Below are positions 1-8,622 of a stretch of DNA of 28,638 nt, one piece after another (positions within the stretch are counted from its first letter, which is position 1; each line of letters opens with the position of its first letter). The translations under genes and the position numbers were made by a program. The stretch covers positions 1 to 28,638 of the forward strand of contig JAFZFW010000081.1 of the NCBI GenBank assembly GCA_017555685.1. The letters are read 5' to 3'. The notes beneath the pieces were generated by a model. That model was not told the DNA's origin and made no database searches. It worked only from the letters and a program-made list of their open reading frames with translations. This stretch comes from Methanocorpusculum sp. (GTDB taxonomy: Archaea > Halobacteriota > Methanomicrobia > Methanomicrobiales > Methanocorpusculaceae).

Positions 1-110
1 CTGTTTCTCTTATCGGATTTGATCTGGACGATACCTCGGTTGACCCAATAAAACACGGGAAGCTGATGATTGCAAGAAAACTCTTACACCTCATTGGTCA
101 TGACATCTGA
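1..110 (+). CDS. C-terminal end of a probable MptE (6-hydroxymethylpterin diphosphokinase), partial
   Basis: The frame beginning at base 3 is open from the left edge and stops with TGA at 108-110, giving 35 residues that contain IGFDLDD and end in IARKLLHLIGHDI. The pattern Gly-Phe-Asp, an acidic stretch, then V-x-P-x-K and a Lys/Leu-rich final helix resembles the C-terminus of the archaeal DUF115/MptE family. That enzyme pyrophosphorylates 6-hydroxymethyl-7,8-dihydropterin on the way to tetrahydromethanopterin. Only the tail is visible, so the family call is an inference from a short stretch, although coding status is well supported. The downstream radical SAM gene starts inside it (ATG at 100), so the two are probably translationally coupled. 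Confidence 0.5.
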   Translation, partial: VSLIGFDLDDTSVDPIKHGKLMIARKLLHLIGHDI

Positions 111-1752
111 GACAGTCATCATCGACGGGTATGTGGATGAGCCAGCCTGTTTAGGTGTTCCGCCCTATATTTCCCCGTACATCAGAACGGTTGCCGGAGT
201 GTTAAAAGAACACGGCTTGTCTCCGGAGTACATCACCATCGACCAGCTGCGCAAGGACCCGATGCGGACTGCCGCACTCCGAGACGCAAAGCTGGTTGTT
301 ATGATTGCCGGGGTCACCGTTCCGGGAAAGTATCTGGCAGGAACGCCAGCAACGCTTCTGGAGCTGCAGCAGCTCGGATTTACCTTTTCGAAGAAGACGG
401 TATCTTTCCTTGGAGGACCGATTGCCTTCGGCTACTCGCCGGAAGGTGGAGCGGTCGCAAAGAAGCAGGCAGTATCCGGCTGGACCGGGATGCTTTCCGG
501 CGATCCGGCGGCAGCACTTGATTCATATCTGTCCGGCGGAGAGCCGGAAGGTGCACTGAACTATGCAGACTTCGACCGCTGGTCTGCGGCAGGTGCGGAT
601 ATCATCCGCCAGCATCCGATGTATCCGTTTGTGATGCTCGAGCTCGAAACCGCCCGCGGATGTTCCCGCTGTGTTACCGGCGGATGTTCGTTCTGTACCG
701 AGCCATTCTACGGAATGCCCAGACAGCGCGATGCCGCAGGAATCTTTGCAGAGACTGCTGCACTCTATGCCGCTGGAGCACGGCATTTCCGGTTAGGAAG
801 ACAGCCGGATCTTCTTGCATACGGTGTTTCCGGCGGAGAGTTCCCGAAGCCGGATGCAGATAAACTCAAAACGCTCTTTTCCGGAATCCGTGATGCCGCA
901 CCGGAGCTGAAGACGCTGCATATCGACAACGTCAATCCGGGAACAATTGCCCGCCACGAGGATGCCGCCCGCGATGCGCTGGCAGAAATTGTGGCAGGAC
1001 ACACAGCCGGAGATATCGCGGCATTCGGCATTGAGTCCGCAGACCCGGCAGTGATTGCAGCAAACAATCTGAAAGGAACGCCGGAGATGATTTTCCGTGC
1101 CGTAGAGATTGTAAACGAAGTAGGCGGCGTGCGCAGAAACGGGATTCCGGAGCTTCTGCCGGGCTTAAACTTCATCTCCGGACTTGCCGGGGAAACAGAG
1201 CAGACCTTTGCCGAAAACCGTGCCTTCCTGCAGCGGATTTTCGATGCAGGACTTCTTGTCCGCAGGGTCAACATCCGTCAGCTGATGCCGTTTGAAGGAA
1301 CACGGGCATATGAGGACAATACGCTTGGCAAATTCGACAAGCAGTTCCATGCGTTCAAAGAGGATGTGCGGGCAAACTTTGACGTCCCGATGCTGGAGCG
1401 GGTGTTTCCGGTCGGCACGGTCTTTACTGATGTATTAATCGAGGTATCAGGCCCGGTCTCCTTCGGACGTCAGATGGGAACATATCCGGTCTTAATCGGT
1501 ATTCCGCAAAAGCTTGCAGCAGGCACAGTGCTTTCCGCAACAGCAGTCTCATACGGAGCCCGCTCGCTTACCGCGCTTCCGTACCCGATTCCAATCAATC
1601 ACTTAGCACCTGCCGCGCTGAAGTGGCTTCCGGGCGTTTCCGCAAAGAGTGCGCCAAAGCTCCTGTCAAAGATGCCGTTTAGAGACGCAGAGGAGTTCAC
1701 AAAAGCAGTACCCGGTGCTGCAGAACTTGTCCCTCTGATGGATTTCTCGTAA
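100..1752 (+). CDS. Archaeal radical SAM protein with C-terminal helix-hairpin-helix (COG1031-like)
   Basis: 550 residues from ATG at 100; an upstream in-frame TTG at 70 lies deep inside the preceding gene and is less likely. Residues 1-130 look like a Rossmann/B12-binding-type N-domain. The radical SAM core follows at about 180-430. The cluster motif at residues 188-199 reads RGCSRCVTGGCSFC, with cysteines at 188, 191, 196 and 199, so the ligand triad is probably C188-x7-C196-x2-C199 rather than CxxxCxxC. A TRAM-like beta region lies at about 440-500. The C-terminus has a helix-hairpin-helix (WLPGVSAKSAPKLL). This order matches the uncharacterised archaeal radical SAM family COG1031. Substrate is unknown; TRAM and HhH modules suggest a nucleic acid, perhaps RNA modification, but that is inference. 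Confidence 0.8.
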   Translation: MTSETVIIDGYVDEPACLGVPPYISPYIRTVAGVLKEHGLSPEYITIDQLRKDPMRTAALRDAKLVVMIAGVTVPGKYLAGTPATLLELQQLGFTFSKKTVSFLGGPIAFGYSPEGGAVAKKQAVSGWTGMLSGDPAAALDSYLSGGEPEGALNYADFDRWSAAGADIIRQHPMYPFVMLELETARGCSRCVTGGCSFCTEPFYGMPRQRDAAGIFAETAALYAAGARHFRLGRQPDLLAYGVSGGEFPKPDADKLKTLFSGIRDAAPELKTLHIDNVNPGTIARHEDAARDALAEIVAGHTAGDIAAFGIESADPAVIAANNLKGTPEMIFRAVEIVNEVGGVRRNGIPELLPGLNFISGLAGETEQTFAENRAFLQRIFDAGLLVRRVNIRQLMPFEGTRAYEDNTLGKFDKQFHAFKEDVRANFDVPMLERVFPVGTVFTDVLIEVSGPVSFGRQMGTYPVLIGIPQKLAAGTVLSATAVSYGARSLTALPYPIPINHLAPAALKWLPGVSAKSAPKLLSKMPFRDAEEFTKAVPGAAELVPLMDFS

Positions 1753-1772
1753 GTTATAGAGGAAAACAAGCG

Positions 1773-1778
1773 AAAAAA
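1773..1778 (-). terminator. U-rich terminator after the DP2 operon
   Basis: The 29-base gap between the convergent radical SAM and DP2 genes carries a run of six T on the minus strand just past the DP2 stop, the usual archaeal oligo-U termination signal. No matching T-run is seen for the plus-strand gene. Confidence 0.4.
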
Positions 1779-1781
1779 TCT

Positions 1782-4700
1782 TTAGAAGAAGTCCGATAAA
1801 TCCATCTGGACCTTTTCTTCTTCACCAAAGGTTGATAAAATATTCATCTCCACCACCTGGATTCTCTGTTTTGTGTAGTCAGAAAGCGAGTAGTTTTCCG
1901 CCATGTATTTTGCGATATCCAGGTACTTGGTGACATTTCCTTTGTGCATTGTTGCCTTCAGCGGACCGCCGCACTTCGGACACTTGCCCGAAAGCGTCAT
2001 TCTCCGATGGCTTGTCTTGCACTTCGGACACCGGAAGGACTGCTTGGAAAACGACCGCAGGTTTCCAATCATATCCGGCATTAAGTGACTGTTTAAGATA
2101 CGTTCTGCCAGGTCGTCGGTGTCAACCGCACGAATCTTGTCCGCCAAGGCAAGCTCTGCCATAATCTTCTCGCCGGTTCCCTTGAACATCGGGTTCGTGT
2201 ACATCGTATCAAGCGGACCGTCGGAGATGTCATCAGTGTCATGTGTGAACAGGAATCCCTCAAACTGTCCCTCGGTTCCGACACGTGCTTCGACATAATC
2301 GACGTACTTTGTCAGATTCTTCGGCGCGGTGTAGGTAAGACATCCCTCATAGACCTCGAGCGGATAACGCGGCATAACATCCACGTTGAGTGTTTCCTTG
2401 TCGACCTCCTTCGGGTTGAGCGTGGTGGTCAGAACAAGCGGAGCATCCATTGTTCCTCCGCGGGTACTCGGGAGGAAGGAACGCGAGAAGTTTACGAGGC
2501 CGTCCATCATCAGCATGACACAGTCCTCATCACCATCACAGTTTCTGCGTTTTGCCGCATGATAGTACGGATGTGCATAGCCGGCTTTTGCCTTCGTAAA
2601 GCCGACAAGCCGGGCAAGAACACCTGCGGAGGTGTGCGGGGCAAGACCCATAATGAGCTGGCCTACCAGGTCTTCGGGCTTTTCCGCATTATAGAACGGC
2701 TCTAAGTCATAGAGACAGACCAGAAGTTCATCAATGTATTTGGAAACACGCACCAGATACTCTCCGCAATCCTCTGAGACTAAGATATCCTGCGGGAGCA
2801 GTTCGACGACCTGCCCGGATTCGGTCAGCTCGTTTCCATACGTGTCTTTGGTGTAGCCGATTGACCGGAGCTTTTCAACCGAGACTGCAATCTCCTTCGG
2901 CTTGAAGTGCGTCAGCGGTAAATCGATCATATCATAGCGGATTGTTCCGTCACGGAAGACGTAGACGTCGTGCTTTGCCCGCAGGATTCCCTTCTCCAGC
3001 GGTTCGACCACGCGTTCTTTGGAGATTAATCCCTGGACTCCTTTTACCGCCGGAATATCACGGGCATACTCGATGCCGACTTTGGCAACTGCCGCCTCAT
3101 ACTCCGCTTTCATGGAGAAGATACTCTCCTTCGAGCAGACAAGACCTGCATTACAGACCGGGCAGCTCTCCATTCCCGGTTCGCCGATCTTTCCGCAGTG
3201 CGGACAGCGGTAGACTGCTTCGGTGTGCATTCCGCAGTCCGGGCATTTACTCTTGAACGTGACTTTGCCGCACTGCGGACACTTCCGCTCACCGGTCTCG
3301 ACCTGAATCAGTCCTTCGACCTGTTTTGCGGCAGGACCGCCGCCGAAAAGCGATGTCTCATCACCGGTACAGGCTTTGGCGGCAGCGCCGATTGAGCGCT
3401 GCATGCCGCCGTTTTTACCAACCGGGAAGAGAACGTGAACCGGCGGCTTCATCTTACGCGGAGCAGACTTGCCCGGACGTCCCATACGGCCGCCGACACG
3501 GGTGCCTGCTTTACTGCGCATTTTAATGCCGGAGAGGTGTGATGCCATCACCAGACCGTTGGTGAACTCAGGCCGGTTCTCCCAGGTCGGGAGGCGTTTG
3601 AGTTCTGCGGAAAGGCCGAGACCGGCGATTAATGCAAGCGGGATGCGGATAACATACTCGCCGTTTTCGACAGTGTGGGGGACAAGCAGCTCTTCGAGGA
3701 CGGCTTTTGCCTCCGGGTCTGCCGGGATGTATAAGATGCCTCCTTCAAAGCGTCCGGTCTGCTCAACCGCCTGCGCAAGCGTCAGGAGCTGGGTTTCCGT
3801 GCAGTCATCCCAGTACCAGGTGTAGTCCGGGTGCAGGTATGCCCCTTCGGCAACGAAGCGGAGCGCTTCGGTCTCGTTTTCCGGATGACGCGGGCCGCCT
3901 TCCTGAATCCACCATTCCTCGCAGTAGGAAGGAGGCGCTAAGACATGGTTGTTTTCGAGGAACTCGCCGAATGAGATTAAAATCTCGCCGATGTCGAGGA
4001 TGTACTCCACTGCATCGGCGGCAAGGAGCGATTTGGCTTCCTTCATGTCATCAACGCGGCGAATTTCTCCGGAGGTCAGACGAACTGTCGGCCCTTCAAT
4101 TGTAGTGACCGGAACAACACCGCAGGCCTTTCCCGGACGCTCGACCTTCATCTGCGTGCCGACTGCCAGATAGTCGCCTAAGATGTGCAGGGTTGCCGGA
4201 TTGAATCCGCAGGTCGCAAACCCGGTGTTTCTGCCGCGTCCCATCCGCAGGCGGAATCCCCCCTTTCGCATCGGATACGAGAAGGCAGGTCTTCCGGCGA
4301 GCATATCACGCATGTACTTATCCTTCGGATGAATGCCCGGCTCTTCCTCTTCCTCCTCCGGGGCAGGGGTTGCAGGGGCTGCACCGTTGATTAAGTCTTC
4401 GAGCCACTCCCAGCCGTCAAGCTCCATCTTGGCGACATTTTTCTGAATCTTCGGTGCCTTAAGACCGATACCTTCTGCTACGACCAGACACATACCGCCG
4501 CGGACAGTGTTCGTTTCGACACGTTCAAGGTTACGGTATCCGGATACTTCTTCCTGTTCGGTCGGCTCGCCGTCGATGCAGACCGGACAGTTTTTGATAA
4601 TCATACGGATATCGTCATCCTTTGGGAGATACTGCATACTCTGGATGTTGTTGTACTGCTTAATCTCCTCAACGTAGCGCTCGATCTCCTCCTGGCGGGG

Positions 4701-5225
4701 TTTGTAGCGCTCCATCTTTAAAAGACGGCGGATGTAGTCTCCGACTAAAACCGACAGCGCCTGTGCGGTACCTCCCGCAGAACGAATCGGGCCTGCGTAG
4801 GCGATGGAGAGATAGTCTGACCCGTCGTCATTTTTGCGGATGCTGATCTGACCCACACCTTCGGTCGGCGCTGCGACCACACCCTCGGTTAAGATGGCCA
4901 TCGATGTACGGATTGCGTGGTCGACGATGTCCTCGCGTTTGGTCTCGCCAAACTTTCCGGCAACAAAGGCATCGCAGATTTTCAGCGATGCAAGCTCACG
5001 GGACATCTCTTCTTCAAGGCGGCGGATTTCTGCCGCGACTCCTTTGTAGCCTAAGAGTGCTTCCACACGGCCTGCCAAATCCGAGGCAATCGGCACCTCA
5101 ACCTCCGAGCGCGGGTCAAAGCCTTTGGCTTTGGCTTTCTGCGCAATCTGCATGATGCGGTCAAGCTCCGCTGTTAAGGAGTCAAGATACGCACGGTACC
5201 GGGGGGAGGTTGCAAGTTCTGCCAT
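1782..5225 (-). CDS. polC: DNA polymerase II (family D) large catalytic subunit DP2
   Basis: 1147 residues, full length for DP2 and without an intein. DP2 is the catalytic subunit of the archaeal replicative polymerase PolD and pairs with the exonuclease subunit DP1, which is not in this window. The catalytic motif NCDGDED is at 895-901, with D897 and D899 as the expected metal ligands, followed by the conserved STRGGTMDAPLVL. Zinc-binding cysteine pairs are at 649/652, 661/664, 674/677 and 688/691, and a C-terminal pair set is at 1066/1069 and 1082/1085. The conserved basic segment GTRVGGRMGRPGKSAPRKMK is near 574-593. A short Pro/Glu linker at 288-297 is probably a disordered loop. The ATG overlaps the stop of the upstream HEAT gene by one base (TAATG), indicating coupled translation at the end of an operon. 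Confidence 0.97.
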   Translation of the reverse strand: MAELATSPRYRAYLDSLTAELDRIMQIAQKAKAKGFDPRSEVEVPIASDLAGRVEALLGYKGVAAEIRRLEEEMSRELASLKICDAFVAGKFGETKREDIVDHAIRTSMAILTEGVVAAPTEGVGQISIRKNDDGSDYLSIAYAGPIRSAGGTAQALSVLVGDYIRRLLKMERYKPRQEEIERYVEEIKQYNNIQSMQYLPKDDDIRMIIKNCPVCIDGEPTEQEEVSGYRNLERVETNTVRGGMCLVVAEGIGLKAPKIQKNVAKMELDGWEWLEDLINGAAPATPAPEEEEEEPGIHPKDKYMRDMLAGRPAFSYPMRKGGFRLRMGRGRNTGFATCGFNPATLHILGDYLAVGTQMKVERPGKACGVVPVTTIEGPTVRLTSGEIRRVDDMKEAKSLLAADAVEYILDIGEILISFGEFLENNHVLAPPSYCEEWWIQEGGPRHPENETEALRFVAEGAYLHPDYTWYWDDCTETQLLTLAQAVEQTGRFEGGILYIPADPEAKAVLEELLVPHTVENGEYVIRIPLALIAGLGLSAELKRLPTWENRPEFTNGLVMASHLSGIKMRSKAGTRVGGRMGRPGKSAPRKMKPPVHVLFPVGKNGGMQRSIGAAAKACTGDETSLFGGGPAAKQVEGLIQVETGERKCPQCGKVTFKSKCPDCGMHTEAVYRCPHCGKIGEPGMESCPVCNAGLVCSKESIFSMKAEYEAAVAKVGIEYARDIPAVKGVQGLISKERVVEPLEKGILRAKHDVYVFRDGTIRYDMIDLPLTHFKPKEIAVSVEKLRSIGYTKDTYGNELTESGQVVELLPQDILVSEDCGEYLVRVSKYIDELLVCLYDLEPFYNAEKPEDLVGQLIMGLAPHTSAGVLARLVGFTKAKAGYAHPYYHAAKRRNCDGDEDCVMLMMDGLVNFSRSFLPSTRGGTMDAPLVLTTTLNPKEVDKETLNVDVMPRYPLEVYEGCLTYTAPKNLTKYVDYVEARVGTEGQFEGFLFTHDTDDISDGPLDTMYTNPMFKGTGEKIMAELALADKIRAVDTDDLAERILNSHLMPDMIGNLRSFSKQSFRCPKCKTSHRRMTLSGKCPKCGGPLKATMHKGNVTKYLDIAKYMAENYSLSDYTKQRIQVVEMNILSTFGEEEKVQMDLSDFF

Positions 5226-5692
5226 TAGTAGTTGTATACTCCAAGTTTCATCAGCACAATGCCGGCGCAGATTTTGACGGTCTGGTTCTCGGACTTTGCT
5301 GCTTCCAGCAGAGAATCAAGTGCAGGCTCTCCAATCTTTTCAAGCGCAGCGCCTGCCATTCCACGGGCTGCGGCATTTTCTGAAGAGAAGAGGGAGAGAA
5401 GCGGTGTGACTGATGCTTTTCCAAAGGATGCCAGAACTGCCCCGTAATATTTGAGAACCGCAGAGTCTGTTTCCTTCTCTGCTTCGCTGATAAGAATCGG
5501 AATAACTGCCGGTCCTGTTTTGAGGAGGGCGCGACCCAGATACCAGCGTCCGCTCATATCCGATTCACGAAGAGCCGTGATAATCTGCTGTGTGACAGCC
5601 GGATTCTCACGGGCGAGGGAAGCCATCTCTGCAACGGCTGCGTGGCGTTCGTCAAGGATTTCCGCTTTCAGTGCGTTGAATAACTGTTCCAT
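5225..5692 (-). CDS. Small HEAT-repeat protein
   Basis: 155 residues of amphipathic helices with the spacing of HEAT/PBS-lyase-type repeats, for example AVIPILISEAEK, SVTPLLSLFSSE and PALDSLLEAAKS, each followed by an Ala-rich second helix. There is no signal peptide or catalytic motif, so it is probably a cytoplasmic protein-binding scaffold. The ATG overlaps the mscS stop by one base (TAATG) and is preceded by AGAGGT, a reasonable ribosome binding site. The stop overlaps the DP2 start in the same way. Its place between mscS and DP2 does not define a function; a role as a polymerase accessory protein is possible but unsupported. Confidence 0.75.
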   Translation of the reverse strand: MEQLFNALKAEILDERHAAVAEMASLARENPAVTQQIITALRESDMSGRWYLGRALLKTGPAVIPILISEAEKETDSAVLKYYGAVLASFGKASVTPLLSLFSSENAAARGMAGAALEKIGEPALDSLLEAAKSENQTVKICAGIVLMKLGVYNY

Positions 5693-6615
5693 TATACTCT
5701 ACCTCTGTTTGCATTCTCCGGGGAGTTTTCGCTTTTTCCCAGAATCTGAGATACGGTCATGTTTTCTCCGGACTCTAAGCTGTTCTGCAGTTTTGCCGCA
5801 TCCTCTTTTCCAAACCATACCGTAAGCTGTTCATAGGATACGGAGATATTCTCCTGACGCAGTGCCTTGAAAATCATCCAGAGCAGTTCGGTTCTTGCAT
5901 CCCACCAGAATCCGGATGGAGACCAGATTCTGATTTTCAGTTCAATGCCGTGGTTTCCGATATCATCGACATAGAGGAACGGCTCCGGGTGTTTGAGTGC
6001 ATACGGGTGGTCTTCGATTACCTGTTTTGCAATATTCATGGCTTTCTTGGCATCTTCGGTGTATTTGAGGCTGATGATGAAATCAAAGCGCCGTGCAACA
6101 TTGGAGACAAGGTTGGTAATCTCCGAGGTGAAGATGGTGTCATTCGGGATTCTCACATACAGTCCGCTGTAGGTTCTAACCCGGGTGGAGAGAAGACCAA
6201 TAGACTCTACATATCCTTCGGTATCGTTTACGATGATGCTGTCACCGACGCTTACCGGGCGCTCGAACATCAAAAGAATGCCGGCGACAAGGTTGGATAA
6301 GGTGTTCTGGCTGGCAAAACCGGCAGCCACACCAACCACTCCTCCGGCAACTAAGAGACCAGAGAGGTCAATCTTTAACTAGCTGCAGGCAACGACGACA
6401 CCGATTACATAGATGACGGTACGAACACTTTTAACAGTCAGGTCAATGGTTTTTGCTTCGGTCTTTCCGGCAAGAGTCCGGCGAAAGATGCCGGAGATGA
6501 TGCGGGCGATAACGAAGGTCGCGACCAGGAGCAGGAAAAAGACGACAACGTTTCCGACAGTAAGCTGACCGTAAATCAGTGAGTCCAGGATAGAGGAGAT
6601 ATCAATTTCTGCCAT
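5692..6615 (-). pseudogene. mscS: Small-conductance mechanosensitive channel (MscS family), interrupted by an in-frame TAG
   Basis: One continuous frame of 308 codons containing a single internal TAG at 6379-6381 (codon 79); no frameshift is needed. The first part (6379-6615, 78 residues) has two hydrophobic segments. The second (5692-6378) continues directly with the pore helix DLSGLLVAGGVVGVAAGFAS and NLVAGILLMFERPVSVGD, then the cytoplasmic MscS beta domain and C-terminal domain. By family comparison the interrupted position is commonly Gln, so CAG to TAG is the simplest explanation. TAG also terminates the TPR gene in this window, so it works as a normal stop here. Without readthrough neither piece makes a channel: the second lacks the outer helices and has only an internal GTG as a start. 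Sequencing error, nonsense mutation or suppression cannot be separated from this sequence. Confidence 0.85.
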
Positions 6616-7446
6616 TTATCTCATCCCCATGTCCATAGTAAAGGTTGAATCAAGCAGTGCGCCTTCGATGTTGCAGAATGGCGTCGTCCGCCGGGATTCG
6701 AATATCTGCAGGCACTGAATCATATCTTCTCTGATTGGCTGGTCTATTCCATATACATCTGCAACATCATGGGTTCTGATAACCATTTTTGCGCAGGCGG
6801 AGACAGCAGATTCGTCGTAATAGAGGTTTAATCCTTTCTGATAGAGAACAACCCGTCCGACGGTTGCCCATTCTTCTGTATCGTTTTCGATTTCCAGCCG
6901 GAGCAGTCCTTCCTGATAGTTTCTCACCGTCGGCGGCAGAGCATACACCTGGCTTTCATAGTAGCGGGTGATTACTCCGCGCGATGCCGACCCGTAGAGA
7001 GAGAATTTCGGATGGCAGAAGGTGACAATGTCAAGCAGTGTTCTCTCACCGGTTTTTGCTTCCAGGAATACGCCGATTTCTATTGGTATAGTAAGGAAAA
7101 CCACGGTGGTGCTTTTCGGCTCGAGGGTTATTTCCTTGAATTTGATTTCGATGAAGTCGGTTACGTTGTCCGGGAGGTTTAAGGGTTCAATCGGCTGCAG
7201 ATAGAAGATTCCGTTCTGGGATGCAACATGGGCTTCATGCTTCCATCCGATGATATCACGTTTGTAGTGATACATGCCGTTTTTATCGTTGAATCCAAGT
7301 TTTAACCCCTGGAAGTTGATGGAGTAGTCAAAGTTGAATTTGCCGTAAGTAAATACCGGACCACTGTGAGATTCGCCTTTGCTGTAGGAGAGAGCCTGTT
7401 TTCTTCTGGCAGCAGAGGCTGTATTATAGATTCGTGATATCGGCAT
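6616..7446 (-). CDS. DUF432 family protein
   Basis: 276 residues, mostly predicted beta strands and few helices, with no transmembrane segment or signal. Conserved-looking blocks include GPVFTYGKFNFDY, KSTTVVFLTIPIEIGVF and LLDIVTFCHPKFSLYG. The overall pattern matches DUF432, an archaeal family that I recall as commonly sitting beside mscS. Here its TAA is immediately followed by the mscS ATG (TAAATG), so it is the first gene of the DUF432 - mscS - HEAT - DP2 operon. The function is unknown; a channel partner or an envelope or osmotic stress role is inference from the neighbourhood alone. The family name rests on memory of the pattern and could be tested by one profile search. Confidence 0.75.
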   Translation of the reverse strand: MPISRIYNTASAARRKQALSYSKGESHSGPVFTYGKFNFDYSINFQGLKLGFNDKNGMYHYKRDIIGWKHEAHVASQNGIFYLQPIEPLNLPDNVTDFIEIKFKEITLEPKSTTVVFLTIPIEIGVFLEAKTGERTLLDIVTFCHPKFSLYGSASRGVITRYYESQVYALPPTVRNYQEGLLRLEIENDTEEWATVGRVVLYQKGLNLYYDESAVSACAKMVIRTHDVADVYGIDQPIREDMIQCLQIFESRRTTPFCNIEGALLDSTFTMDMGMR

Positions 7447-7467
7447 GGATAGTCTGTTCTATATTGG

Positions 7468-7497
7468 CTGTCTGTGAATATAGCCTTTTATAGACAG
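7468..7497 (-). promoter_or_regulatory. Promoter of the DUF432-mscS-HEAT-DP2 operon with flanking inverted repeat
   Basis: On the minus strand TATAAAAGG (7492 to 7484) is a good archaeal TATA box, placing transcription start near 7463 and giving a leader of about 17 bases; a second weaker box (CTATATTC) lies closer to the ATG. The TATA box is bracketed by inverted repeat arms CTGTCT (7468-7473) and AGACAG (7492-7497). The repeat could be an operator. Confidence 0.5.
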
Positions 7498-7500
7498 GGG

Positions 7501-7506
7501 AAAAAA
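7501..7506 (-). terminator. Oligo-U terminator of the DUF2150 operon
   Basis: A run of six T on the minus strand begins one base past the TGA stop of the upstream small gene, just upstream of the DUF432 operon TATA box. Terminator and next promoter are packed into about 60 bases. Confidence 0.45.
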
Positions 7507-7507
7507 G

Positions 7508-7960
7508 TCATCGGGAGATTTCCCGAATATGCTTATCAGTCTTCTTCACCAGCTCCTCTTCGCCAGCTAAATCCGCAACGCTTCGGACAGCTTCTAAGAG
7601 GTGCACCGAGTCCTCAAGGAAACTCAAAATATCCGCCGGGAAGAGCTCGATTCCGTACTCATCAATCAGATGGCGGGAAATCTCCTTATGGTTTAACCCA
7701 AGCTCTCTGAGTTCCAGGATACACACGACAAACTTCCGCTCCGGACAACCACACAAAGGAGAATCACGGCACTTACAGTCCAGAAAGTCCTTGAAGAACC
7801 GCATCACCTGATCACGCGTTCCCGGGTCAAGCCCGTCGATATTCATCGAACCGGCGATTGCTTCAAGATTAGCCGGATGGAACGCCGCATCAGGAAGACG
7901 GTAGCCTGCCGCACGCTGGAGTTTTTTTATGTAGCGGAACCGGGCACGTCCTGCAATCAA
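7508..7960 (-). CDS. Small Cys-containing archaeal protein, possibly DUF5814-like
   Basis: 150 residues from a TTG start whose TTGA overlaps the TGA of the upstream DUF2150 gene, with GGCGGAG about eight bases before it. The centre has a compact cysteine cluster, DCKCRDSPLCGCPERKF, followed by a helical domain (LGLNHKEISRHLIDEYGIELFPADILSFLED) that resembles the small C-terminal domain DUF5814 found alone or on helicases in archaea. The four cysteines could bind zinc. There is no helicase motor here. I am confident it is a gene from the tight overlap and coding pattern, but only moderately confident in the family name. Confidence 0.65.
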   Translation of the reverse strand: MIAGRARFRYIKKLQRAAGYRLPDAAFHPANLEAIAGSMNIDGLDPGTRDQVMRFFKDFLDCKCRDSPLCGCPERKFVVCILELRELGLNHKEISRHLIDEYGIELFPADILSFLEDSVHLLEAVRSVADLAGEEELVKKTDKHIREISR

Positions 7961-8598
7961 GCTGCTTCTCCGCCGACCTCATCAAAGTCCTTTAAGGACT
8001 TCATGGCATCAGCAATACGCTCGACTTCCACGAGCCACTCATCAAAGAGCGTTGGATCATCAGTATCCTTCACATATTTACCGCAGCAGGATGCACCGTT
8101 GATAACTGCAGAACCAATCGAAGATGCAAACTCTAATGCCTTCTCCGGATCATCATCGACAACCTTTCTGCCGTCTTTGACCAGGTTCTTCACCTCGGTT
8201 GCCTCCGGATAATCTGCCTCGAGATACTTCTGGGCGGCAGTGAATAAGACCATCATGGAAATCTGCATCGATGCAATAATCTCGCTGACCTCCTCATCTG
8301 CGACCTCTCCCATAACGATTGCCTCGACCTCGGCAATCTTCGTGCGCGCCTCTTCGACAGTGAAACGCTCGTTCTGGAACAGACGGATAATCTTGATGAC
8401 CCCGAGCGTAATATCATCAGATAAGCCGTCTAAGATTCTGAATCCTGCCGGCATCTCGTCAGAATCCATATCTCCTTCCCAGTCGGCCTCCTTTAAGGTC
8501 CGAAGCCAGTTTTCCCAGCGCTCCTGGTTGTAGAATATATAGAAGAGCTTTGGAGCCTCTTCCGGCTCGCTGCTTTTCTTACTTTTCTTTGCAGCCAT
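7957..8598 (-). CDS. DUF2150 family protein
   Basis: 213 residues. The N-terminus is a Lys/Ser/Glu tail (MAAKKSKKSSEPEEAP), followed by FYIFYNQERWENWL and a mostly helical, strongly acidic body, ending in FDEWLVEVERIADAMKSLKDF. The FYxFYxxERWxNWL signature and length fit DUF2150, a methanoarchaeal family of unknown function. It has no membrane segments and no known catalytic motif. A TATA box about 28 bases upstream of the ATG suggests a leaderless transcript. It overlaps the following TTG-started gene, so the two form an operon. Confidence 0.75.
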   Translation of the reverse strand: MAAKKSKKSSEPEEAPKLFYIFYNQERWENWLRTLKEADWEGDMDSDEMPAGFRILDGLSDDITLGVIKIIRLFQNERFTVEEARTKIAEVEAIVMGEVADEEVSEIIASMQISMMVLFTAAQKYLEADYPEATEVKNLVKDGRKVVDDDPEKALEFASSIGSAVINGASCCGKYVKDTDDPTLFDEWLVEVERIADAMKSLKDFDEVGGEAA

Positions 8599-8622
8599 GT
8601 ATATACATTAATTAGGAGTTTT

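Noticed and set aside
5692..6339. Independent short mscS-domain gene starting from internal GTG
   Set aside because: The start falls in the middle of the pore helix with no ribosome binding site, and the same frame continues upstream through a single TAG to the real N-terminus.
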